Shown here: positions 15,811 to 20,831 of the stretch, one piece after another
Numbering within the stretch: position 1 is the stretch's first letter
Layout of the letters: every line of letters starts with the position of its first letter
Notes under the pieces: generated by a model
Database searches by the model: none
Seen by the model: only the letters and a program-made list of their open reading frames with translations
Told to the model about the DNA's origin: nothing
Position numbers and translations under genes: made by a program
NCBI GenBank assembly: GCA_915069725.1
Contig: CAJZFF010000002.1
Span: forward strand, 1 to 20,831
Direction of reading: 5' to 3'
Origin: an uncultured Actinomyces sp.
GTDB taxonomy: Bacteria; Actinomycetota; Actinomycetes; Actinomycetales; Actinomycetaceae
Length of the DNA: 20,831 nt

Positions 15811-17270
15811 GCGCCCTCACGGTAGTGGAAGACGGATGGGGGCCGACCGCGGTCCCCGGCACCGCAACAGACGAACAGATCGCCGCCCTACGGGACAAGC
15901 AGGACAAGACCCCCGCCGTCACAGAGAAGGAACGGGCATCATCCGGGCAGCTGCGCATGGCCTACCGGCTGGCCGCCAAGTACTCAGACCGCATCCTCTA
16001 TGTCGCTGACCTCAAGCGGTGGCACGTCTGGGACGGGCGGCGCTGGGCAGAGGACGTCACCGGCCGATGCAGCGAGTACGTGCGTGAGGTCCTGCATGAC
16101 GCCTTCGATGAGGGGATGCATGACTCCGAGCTGCGGCAGGCGGTGAGGTCCTGTCAGAGCGCCAACGCCATCGACGGCATCCTGCGCCTTGCTCAGAGCA
16201 TGCAGGAGCTCGTGGTGGTGTCGGATGACCTCGACTCCGACCCCTACTTGCTGAACACGCCTACCGGGACCTACGACCTGAGGACGAACACGGTCAGGCC
16301 CCATGATCCGGCCGACCGGCTGACGAAGATGACCAGGGGGGCGTTCGCCCCTGAGGCCGTCTACAGCCAGGAGGACACTCCACTGTGGCACCGGTTCCTT
16401 GAGCAGGTCCTCCCTGATGAACAGGTGCGCCGTTACTTCCGTGCCTTCATTGGTGTGGCGCTCTGCGGTGCGGCGCGTGAGCAAGTCTTCACCATCGCTA
16501 CCGGCACCGGCGCCAACGGCAAGGGGGTCGCCTATAACGCCATCCTCGACGCCCTGGGCGACTACGGGCACGCAGCCGACAGTGAGCTGTTCATGAACGC
16601 TAAGGGCAGTGCGAATGCGGCTAGCCCGGCCCTCTTCGAGCTCATGGGACGCAGGTTCGTGGTGGTGTCCGAGACGGAGCGGGACCGGCCGTTGGCGACG
16701 GCCCTGACAAAGCAGCTTACCGGTGGGGACCCGATCACGGCCCGGCCCTTGTATGGGCACCCGGTGACGTTCAAGCCGACCCACACGCCTCTCATGGTCA
16801 CGAACTTCCTGCCCAAGATCGACGGCACCGACCCGGCCGCCTGGCGGCGTATCAGGGTGGTCCCCTTCGACGTGACCGTTCCACCTGAGGAACGGGACCC
16901 GGAGCTAGGGGCGAAGCTTGAAGCCGAGGCCGACGCGATCATGACGTGGGCGCTCGAAGGATGGGCCGACTACCAAGTCAACGGGATGCCCAATGCGGCG
17001 GCGGTGACAGCGGCCACCGACCGGTACAGGCAGGACTCCGACACCGTAGCCCGTTTCCTCACCGAGAGGTGCGTGAGGACCCCCGCGGGGCGCACGTCCC
17101 TGCCCGATCTCTACCGAGAGTTCCAGTCGTGGGCTGTGGACGACGGCGCTGACGTGCTGGCCAGGCGGCAGTTTTCGGAGCAGCTAGAGGGTCACGGCTT
17201 CGAGAAGTACCGCAGCAGGGCCGGCATGGCTTTCAGGGGCGTCGGGCTACTGGTGGACGAATCCGCATGA
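15807..17270 (+). CDS. P4-type primase/SF3 helicase
   Basis: This is a 487-residue protein. The N-terminal region carries a D5_N-like segment with WHVWDGRRWAED (72-83) and the YLLNTPTGTYDLRT block (147-160). The superfamily 3 helicase core follows: Walker A TIATGTGANGKG (229-240), Walker B FVVVSETE (284-291), motif C TPLMVTNFLPKI (327-338) and arginine-finger candidates at WRRIR (346-350). The C-terminal region (about 370-487) looks like a winged-helix DNA-binding part (RQFSEQLEGHGFEKYRSRAG). No Toprim or AEP primase domain is obvious, so it may be mainly a helicase. Such proteins start replication of phages, satellites (P4, PICI) and plasmids by melting a nearby origin. Confidence 0.9.
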   Translation: MSALTVVEDGWGPTAVPGTATDEQIAALRDKQDKTPAVTEKERASSGQLRMAYRLAAKYSDRILYVADLKRWHVWDGRRWAEDVTGRCSEYVREVLHDAFDEGMHDSELRQAVRSCQSANAIDGILRLAQSMQELVVVSDDLDSDPYLLNTPTGTYDLRTNTVRPHDPADRLTKMTRGAFAPEAVYSQEDTPLWHRFLEQVLPDEQVRRYFRAFIGVALCGAAREQVFTIATGTGANGKGVAYNAILDALGDYGHAADSELFMNAKGSANAASPALFELMGRRFVVVSETERDRPLATALTKQLTGGDPITARPLYGHPVTFKPTHTPLMVTNFLPKIDGTDPAAWRRIRVVPFDVTVPPEERDPELGAKLEAEADAIMTWALEGWADYQVNGMPNAAAVTAATDRYRQDSDTVARFLTERCVRTPAGRTSLPDLYREFQSWAVDDGADVLARRQFSEQLEGHGFEKYRSRAGMAFRGVGLLVDESA

Positions 17271-17423
17271 TTCCAACGTTTCTCAACTGAGTGTGTAGGA
17301 GGTGTAGTTCCAGCGGCAACTTTCTATACACCCCCTACGCGGGGGACTTACCGCACCAACTACACCAACTACACACACCCCCTCAGATAGTGACCCAAAG
17401 CACAAAGTAGATAGGAAGAATCG
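17271..17423 (+). other. Repeat-rich non-coding patch, candidate replication origin
   Basis: This patch directly follows the helicase gene. It holds a long imperfect inverted repeat (17287-17309 against 17358-17386), a GC hairpin CCCCC-TACGC-GGGGG (17331-17345) and a tandem repeat ACCAACTAC-ACCAACTAC (17355-17372). P4-type helicases bind short repeats at such origins. The placement is by analogy; no binding site is proven. Confidence 0.45.
17355..17372 (+). repeat. 9-base tandem direct repeat (iteron-like)
   Basis: Two head-to-tail ACCAACTAC units are followed at once by ACA. The complement GTAGTTGGT is echoed by GGTGTAGTT at 17301-17309 on the other arm of the inverted repeat. Confidence 0.65.
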
Positions 17424-17903
17424 ATGACCGAGATAGATACCGATGAGGAACCCGAGGTCACCCGGGCAGAGGCGGCCATGCAGTGGGCACGCGCCTATCT
17501 GACCAGCCACGGAGGCCAAGCGAGCTCCCAGGACCTCTACCGCGCCGGGAATGAGGCTGGGCACAGGACTTCCACGCTCCAAGCGGCCCGCAAGAAGACC
17601 ACGGACGTCATCACCGTCAAAGAGGGGCGGGGATGGGTGTGGAAGCTGGTCAGCGCCCAAGAGCTCACCGCCGTCGCCGAGGCCCACAGCGCCGACCTAG
17701 ACGCCCTCGAAGAGCGCCGGCGGGACCACACGCGGCCCTTTCGCACAGTGGTCACGCACTGGCCGTGCAGGGGCCTGAGCCGTGTCGTCGTGGACACCCT
17801 GGACGCCCACGCCCCGGGCGGCATGGTTCGTCGCACCAGCTGGGTTCACAGCACACCAACCGCCTGTAATCAGACACCAACCCCGACAGGAGAAACCCGA
17901 TGA
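17424..17903 (+). CDS. Winged-helix-like element protein
   Basis: This is a 159-residue protein. After an acidic start, residues about 18-76 (MQWARAYLTSHGG ... SSQDLYRAGNEAGHRTSTLQAARKKTTDV ... GRGWVWKL) form a helix-helix-strand pattern typical of the DNA-binding wing found beside phage primases. The C-terminal half is helical and then basic with low complexity, without a known motif. The ATG follows AGGAAG by 5 bases; the stop overlaps the next start as ATGA. It lies directly downstream of the repeat patch and could be its binding protein (inference). Confidence 0.7.
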   Translation: MTEIDTDEEPEVTRAEAAMQWARAYLTSHGGQASSQDLYRAGNEAGHRTSTLQAARKKTTDVITVKEGRGWVWKLVSAQELTAVAEAHSADLDALEERRRDHTRPFRTVVTHWPCRGLSRVVVDTLDAHAPGGMVRRTSWVHSTPTACNQTPTPTGETR

Positions 17904-18220
17904 CTACCAAGACCATTCACCTGGACTTCGGAGATGACAACATCGAAGCGACCGTCACCTTTGTGGATGAGCCACCCAGGGGGCCTATGGCCTGCCCGAT
18001 GTGCTCAGAGGCCGCCGTCAGTGAACTCACCCGCATGACGATGTGCTCCCGGTGCCAGGACTCCGCATCAGATTGCGCCGCCTGCACCCAGCCTGCCGTC
18101 ACCGAAGCCGACTACCAGGCCGTCGTGAACGATGACGTGTCCGCCCGGGAGGCCGGAGAGGACGGCTGGTGGTGGGACTGCCCGGACGACGACGCAGCCA
18201 GGATGTGGGACTTCAAATGA
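17900..18220 (+). CDS. Six-cysteine, zinc-ribbon-like small protein
   Basis: This 106-residue acidic protein has three CxxC pairs: Cys32/Cys35 (CPMC), Cys49/Cys52 (CSRC) and Cys59/Cys62 (CAAC). The tail is acidic and Trp-rich (GEDGWWWDCPDDDAARMWDF). The cysteine pattern suggests zinc binding; no known family is recognised. The ribosome site AGGAG lies 7 bases before the ATG inside the previous gene. It overlaps the next gene by ATGA. Confidence 0.65.
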   Translation: MTTKTIHLDFGDDNIEATVTFVDEPPRGPMACPMCSEAAVSELTRMTMCSRCQDSASDCAACTQPAVTEADYQAVVNDDVSAREAGEDGWWWDCPDDDAARMWDFK

Positions 18221-18474
18221 GCGCAGACAAACCCCTGCCCCCGAGCGCCTATATCCCCTTCGGGGAGCTCCCCCGCGAGTTTGACGCGCTACAGGCCCGC
18301 TACGACGTGCTGTTCCGCGAGTACCGCGCGTTGAGCGCCAGGGCGGCCCACCTGGAGCGAGAGCTCATCCGCTACCTGACCAGCGACTGGAGCGTCGTCA
18401 GGACACAACCCGAGACGCAGCACACCGAGCACCGAACAACCGACCTAGGAGACAGGAATGCCCGACAGCACTGA
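18217..18474 (+). CDS. Coiled-coil protein, first copy of a duplicated pair
   Basis: This 85-residue protein carries the heptad-rich stretch FDALQARYDVLFREYRALSARAAHLERELIRYL (about 20-53). The ATG at 18217 overlaps the stop of the zinc-like gene (ATGA). The longer frame from 18169 would overlap the gene before it and is not chosen. The last ~22 residues (TQPETQHTEHRTTDLGDRNARQH) are coded by a copy of the spacer that is non-coding after the second gene, so the original stop seems to have been lost. Confidence 0.65.
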   Translation: MSADKPLPPSAYIPFGELPREFDALQARYDVLFREYRALSARAAHLERELIRYLTSDWSVVRTQPETQHTEHRTTDLGDRNARQH

Positions 18475-18694
18475 CGGCCAGGACGTGGAGGCCAGGCTCA
18501 GCGCCCTCCAGCAGGACTACGCCGACCTGAAGGCCAAGCACGAGGCCCTGCTCGCCGACTATGCCACGTTGAGCGCCAAGGCGGCCCGCCTAGAGCGAGA
18601 GGCTAAGCGCCACTCAACCAAGGGCTGGGCCATCGCCAATCCGTATTTCTGACAGCACACAGAGCAACCGAACGACCGATTTAGGAGACAGAAC
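18274..18694 (+). repeat. Tandem duplication: small gene plus its downstream ribosome site
   Basis: The unit at about 18274-18457 (coiled-coil coding plus spacer) recurs at about 18500-18694. The best-conserved parts are TTGAGCGCCA-GGCGGCCC--CT-GAGCGAGAG and the spacer CAGCACAC-GAGC---CGAAC followed by AGGAGACAG (18418-18457 and 18653-18694). The offset is roughly 235 bases. Confidence 0.65.
18458..18652 (+). CDS. Coiled-coil protein, second copy
   Basis: This 64-residue protein has a coiled coil over most of its length (VEARLSALQQDYADLKAKHEALLADYATLSAKAARLEREAK, 10-50). It is paralogous to the gene before it: both share Y-x-x-L-S-A-(R/K)-A-A-x-L-E-R-E. It begins inside the previous gene (17-base overlap), with AGGAG 6 bases before the ATG. 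Its function is unknown; its place before the scaffold gene suggests head assembly or a small regulatory oligomer. Confidence 0.65.
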   Translation: MPDSTDGQDVEARLSALQQDYADLKAKHEALLADYATLSAKAARLEREAKRHSTKGWAIANPYF

Positions 18695-19294
18695 ATGACC
18701 AAGGACCTCGACACCACCGAAGACCAGGACGTCACCACCGAAGAGGTGGGCGACGCCCTGAAGGAATGGCTGAAGACTGGCGACCAGGAGGACGCCCCGG
18801 CGGGCGATGACACCGCTACTGCCACCGAGGACGCCACCGGCGACCAGGAGCCCCAGCAGGAAGGCCAGCAGGAGCCCCAGGATGGGCCTGTAGAGCCCGC
18901 CCCTCAGGACGACAAGGCCGACTCCCCCGAGGCCGCTGAGGAGCCGGAGGACACCCCTAAGGAGGATACCGAGGAGCTGGGAAGCCTCGAAGAGAAGTAC
19001 GCCGCCCTACAGGCCCGCCTCGCCGAGCTCGAAGCACGAGAAGCAGCGCGCCTGGAAGCCCAGGAGAAGACCAACGCGCTCACTGAAGCAGGAATCAAGG
19101 GCGACTACAGTGCCCTCCTCAACGGCCCCAAGGACCAGTGGGCCGGGCAGATCGCCCTCCTGAAGGAGTTCGCCGCCGAGAATGGGCGCGCAGTATCGGT
19201 CCCCCGCGACCCTGCGGTAGACGCCGACGTGTGGTCAGAACCCAAGGAAATCAGCGCAGAAGAATTCTTCAGAATCCGCAGCAACGAATGGTGA
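18695..19294 (+). CDS. Scaffold-like phage protein
   Basis: This is a 199-residue, strongly acidic protein. Residues 1-96 are low-complexity Asp/Glu/Gln/Pro/Thr, followed by a coiled coil (LEEKYAALQARLAELEAREAARLEAQEK, 98-125), a small helical part (NALTEAGIKGDYSALLNG) and a basic/aromatic C-terminal tail (FFRIRSNEW). Acidity, coiled coil and a location directly before the major capsid gene are typical of scaffolding proteins, which shape the procapsid and then leave. AGGAG lies 7 bases before the ATG. No protease motif is seen. Confidence 0.75.
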   Translation: MTKDLDTTEDQDVTTEEVGDALKEWLKTGDQEDAPAGDDTATATEDATGDQEPQQEGQQEPQDGPVEPAPQDDKADSPEAAEEPEDTPKEDTEELGSLEEKYAALQARLAELEAREAARLEAQEKTNALTEAGIKGDYSALLNGPKDQWAGQIALLKEFAAENGRAVSVPRDPAVDADVWSEPKEISAEEFFRIRSNEW

Positions 19295-19364
19295 CGGAGA
19301 TACAATAGGCATGTAGGCGGCGGTCTACCAATTGCCGCCTACACGTGGGGATTGCTCTCCGTCA
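19292..19364 (+). promoter_or_regulatory. Composite stem-loop 1 before the capsid gene
   Basis: The outer stem TGACGGAGA (19292-19300) pairs with TCTCCGTCA (19356-19364), extended by CAAT/ATTG. The inner stem is a perfect 10-bp pair, TGTAGGCGGC (19312-19321) with GCCGCCTACA (19334-19343). The outer stem includes the scaffold stop codon, so a ribosome finishing the scaffold gene would open it. Confidence 0.6.
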
Positions 19365-19379
19365 GTTAGATGGGTCTGC

Positions 19380-19432
19380 TATCCGGGGGTACCGAAGCGT
19401 GAACGGGAACACGCACTAGGTGCCCCCGGATA
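19380..19432 (+). promoter_or_regulatory. Composite stem-loop 2 before the capsid gene
   Basis: TATCCGGGGGTACC (19380-19393) pairs with GGTGCCCCCGGATA (19419-19432), 14 pairs with one G-U. Inside the loop GCGTG (19397-19401) pairs with CACGC (19410-19414). It could be a terminator without T-run, a processing site or a translational control element. Confidence 0.6.
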
Positions 19433-19476
19433 CTGCCACCAAGGAGAAACCCCCAAACTCACACCCCTATCTCACA

Positions 19477-19494
19477 CCAGTAACTACTTACTGG
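19477..19494 (+). promoter_or_regulatory. Stem-loop 3 before the capsid gene
   Basis: A 7-bp perfect stem CCAGTAA/TTACTGG with loop CTAC lies 42 bases before the capsid ATG. It is the third hairpin in a 242-base leader that contains no gene. An orphan Shine-Dalgarno-like AAGGAGAAACCC (19441-19452) stands between hairpins 2 and 3 with no start codon after it. Confidence 0.5.
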
Positions 19495-19536
19495 GACGCC
19501 GTAACTGAATCCATCTAGGGGAAGAGAGAAACCCAC

Positions 19537-20418
19537 ATGGCAAACATGACCACCACGGGTCAGCCGCAGGCATACCTTGACAGCGCGGTCGGTAACCTTA
19601 TCGTCCGCCCGCTTCAGGCGCAGTCCGTCGCCCTTCAGGCCGCCACTTTGGTGAACATCAATGAGGCCGCCAACACCTTCCGTGTGCCCGTCGTGTCCCA
19701 GGACCCGAGCGTCGCCTGGGTTGCAGAGGGTGAGGAGATCGGTGCCAGCACCGCACGCCTTGAGGAAGACTCCGATACCTTCAAGAAGCTGGCCGGCCTG
19801 ACTAACGTCTCATCTGAGCTGCTTGAGGACTCAAGCCCCGCCGTCGCCGAAGTCGTGACCAAAGGCCTGGGTCGCAGTCTCGCACTGGCCCTCGACAAGG
19901 CATTCTTCGCAGCCCGCGGCTCAAACACGAAGGCCCCCCGTGGTCTGGGTGACTTCAATGGTGTTCACGCCATCTCCGCCGGAGCGAAACTCACCAGCCT
20001 CGACCCGTTCGTTGAGGCCGTGTACGCCGCCTCCGAGGCCGGTGGCGCCGTCCTGAACTCCTTCGTAGCCAACCCTGCCGACGCCCTGTCCCTGGCGAAG
20101 ATCAAGGAGCGCTCCGACTCTCAGCGCGCTCTCCTTACCCCTGACCCGACGCGAGCTAACCCCACCACTGAGGCGGGCCTGGTCATCCCGGCCGCCACCA
20201 TTGCGGGCGTACCCCTGTACACCACGCCGGCCTGCCCTAAGGGAACCATCTGGGGAATTCCCCGCGATGCCGTGGTGGTCGCTATCCGTAAGGGCGCCGA
20301 GATCACGAAGAGTGACCAGGTCTATTTCACCAGCGACGTCACATGCGTGCGCGCTCTGATTCGTGTCACCACTGTTTGTGGTCATGCCCAGTCTATTCAG
20401 AAGATCGCCATCGGCTGA
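19537..20418 (+). CDS. Major capsid protein, HK97 fold
   Basis: This is a 293-residue protein. The N-terminus (QAYLDSAVGNLIVRPLQAQSVALQAATLVNINEAANTFRVPVVSQDPSVAWVAEGEEIGASTARLEEDSDTFKKLAGLTNVSSELLEDS) has the N-arm, E-loop and spine-helix pattern of HK97 gp5-type capsids. A P-domain follows (FVANPADALSLAKIKERSDSQRALL), and the end is a strand-rich A-domain (VPLYTTPACPKGTIWGIPRDAVVVAIRKGAEI). It forms the icosahedral shell. There is no fused N-terminal protease or long delta domain, in line with the separate scaffold gene upstream. The ribosome site GGGGAAGAGAG lies before the ATG. It is separated from the scaffold gene by the structured leader. Confidence 0.92.
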   Translation: MANMTTTGQPQAYLDSAVGNLIVRPLQAQSVALQAATLVNINEAANTFRVPVVSQDPSVAWVAEGEEIGASTARLEEDSDTFKKLAGLTNVSSELLEDSSPAVAEVVTKGLGRSLALALDKAFFAARGSNTKAPRGLGDFNGVHAISAGAKLTSLDPFVEAVYAASEAGGAVLNSFVANPADALSLAKIKERSDSQRALLTPDPTRANPTTEAGLVIPAATIAGVPLYTTPACPKGTIWGIPRDAVVVAIRKGAEITKSDQVYFTSDVTCVRALIRVTTVCGHAQSIQKIAIG

Positions 20419-20831
20419 GCCGGCCACACATACCAGTGCCCCCGCGTCTCCTTCTCCTTGGCGCGGGGGCGCTCTTCTATCCGTGTGCGGAAACTTTGTC
20501 GCCTCCGACAAAGATTCACGGTGGCGTCAGCACTACTGACGTTATCTCCCGGAAACTCTACCGGCGCCGGGAAAGTTCCCCGCCCACCGATGCCCTAACT
20601 GCTAGTGAGGTCATCGACGCCACGAAGGGGGTCGGCCAGACCTACACCCTTTGAAGGGTGTCCACGCAATGGATGCCCTGGGGTTCCGTCAGCCAGACCG
20701 ACGCAACCGGCGCCGTCAGCACTACTGGCACCACCACCCGCAGCCATACCCACCCCATCAAGCCGCGCCCAGCTCGCACCCTCACCCGAAAGTACCCCCG
20801 GGGGGGCAGTATCCCCGGCAGGGGGTAGGGG
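20419..20831 (+). other. Region after the capsid gene, no clear gene
   Basis: After the terminator come a hairpin CTTTGTCG-CCTC-CGACAAAG (20494-20513) and a second hairpin around CGTCAG-CACTA-CTGACG (20526-20542). One forward frame has GC-rich third positions in two pieces: about 20496-20654 (TTG start; ends VIDATKGVGQTYTL) and 20658-20828 (GTG start). They are separated by a single TGA, and both contain a VSTT(D/G) peptide coded by the repeat GTCAGCACTACTG. Neither matches a known head-tail gene. The last bases hold long C/G homopolymer runs where a sequencing error could easily hide a frame. Confidence 0.35.
20438..20470 (+). terminator. Terminator after the capsid gene
   Basis: GCCCCCGCG (20438-20446) pairs perfectly with CGCGGGGGC (20462-20470) around a pyrimidine-rich loop. 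A mixed T/C run (GCTCTTCTAT) follows. It lies 20 bases after the capsid stop and would end the capsid transcript. Confidence 0.65.

Noticed and set aside
17281..17390. tRNA-like look of GTAGTTCCAGCGGCAAC near the inverted repeat
   Set aside because: No acceptor, anticodon and T-arm set can be folded; the pairing is better explained by the long inverted repeat.
20669..20831. His/Pro/Arg-rich frame from ATG 20669 to the window edge
   Set aside because: The product (HYWHHHPQPYPPHQ) is low-complexity, and another frame through the same DNA has better third-position G/C.

Overview
The window comes from a high-GC actinobacterium. An Actinomyces-like (Actinomycetaceae) host fits best: there is an actinobacterial-style Tad pilus cluster, strong G/C at third codon positions, GTG starts, and several genes whose start codon sits 6-8 bases after a -10 box with no Shine-Dalgarno, which suggests leaderless mRNAs. 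The genus is an inference; no rRNA or marker gene settles it.

Left part, 1-8857, host chromosome: the tail of a small membrane protein; an alpha/beta hydrolase in comparatively AT-rich DNA; a cytoplasmic-looking M23 metallopeptidase; an Mrr-like degenerate nuclease domain joined to two membrane helices; the ABC-F ribosome factor EttA; an O6-alkylguanine-DNA alkyltransferase overlapping tail to tail with a CPBP intramembrane protease; release factor 2 (prfB) with a clear intrinsic terminator; and a LysR regulator divergent from a small CBU_0592-type membrane protein.

Middle part, 8934-12954, minus strand: a Tad (tight adherence/Flp pilus) operon read right to left, consisting of the last ~120 codons of tadA, then tadB, tadC, a small pilin-like gene, two TadE-like pseudopilins and a TadG-like protein. 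Most junctions overlap or are only a few bases apart. A hairpin at the tadG stop faces the convergent membrane-protein gene.

Right part, about 12955-20831, plus strand: an integrated mobile element that cuts tadA just before its Ser-Met-Cys-Thr-Ile-His-Ala-Asn motif. It starts with a large serine integrase. After a promoter and structured leader come a small HTH (excisionase-like) protein, a 38-residue ORF, an unknown protein, a P4-type primase/SF3 helicase, a repeat-rich non-coding patch that could be an origin, a winged-helix-like protein, a six-cysteine protein, two tandemly duplicated coiled-coil proteins, a scaffold-like protein and an HK97-fold major capsid protein. Most are joined by 1-4 base or short overlaps. 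Between the scaffold and capsid genes is a 242-base leader with three strong hairpins, and a G/C-rich terminator follows the capsid gene.

The most interesting reading is that this is a compact capsid-encoding element, possibly a phage satellite rather than a full phage. No terminase, portal, protease or tail gene is visible between integrase and capsid. By splitting tadA it may switch the Tad pilus off until it excises. The element's right end and the 5' part of tadA lie outside the window, so both ideas remain to be tested.
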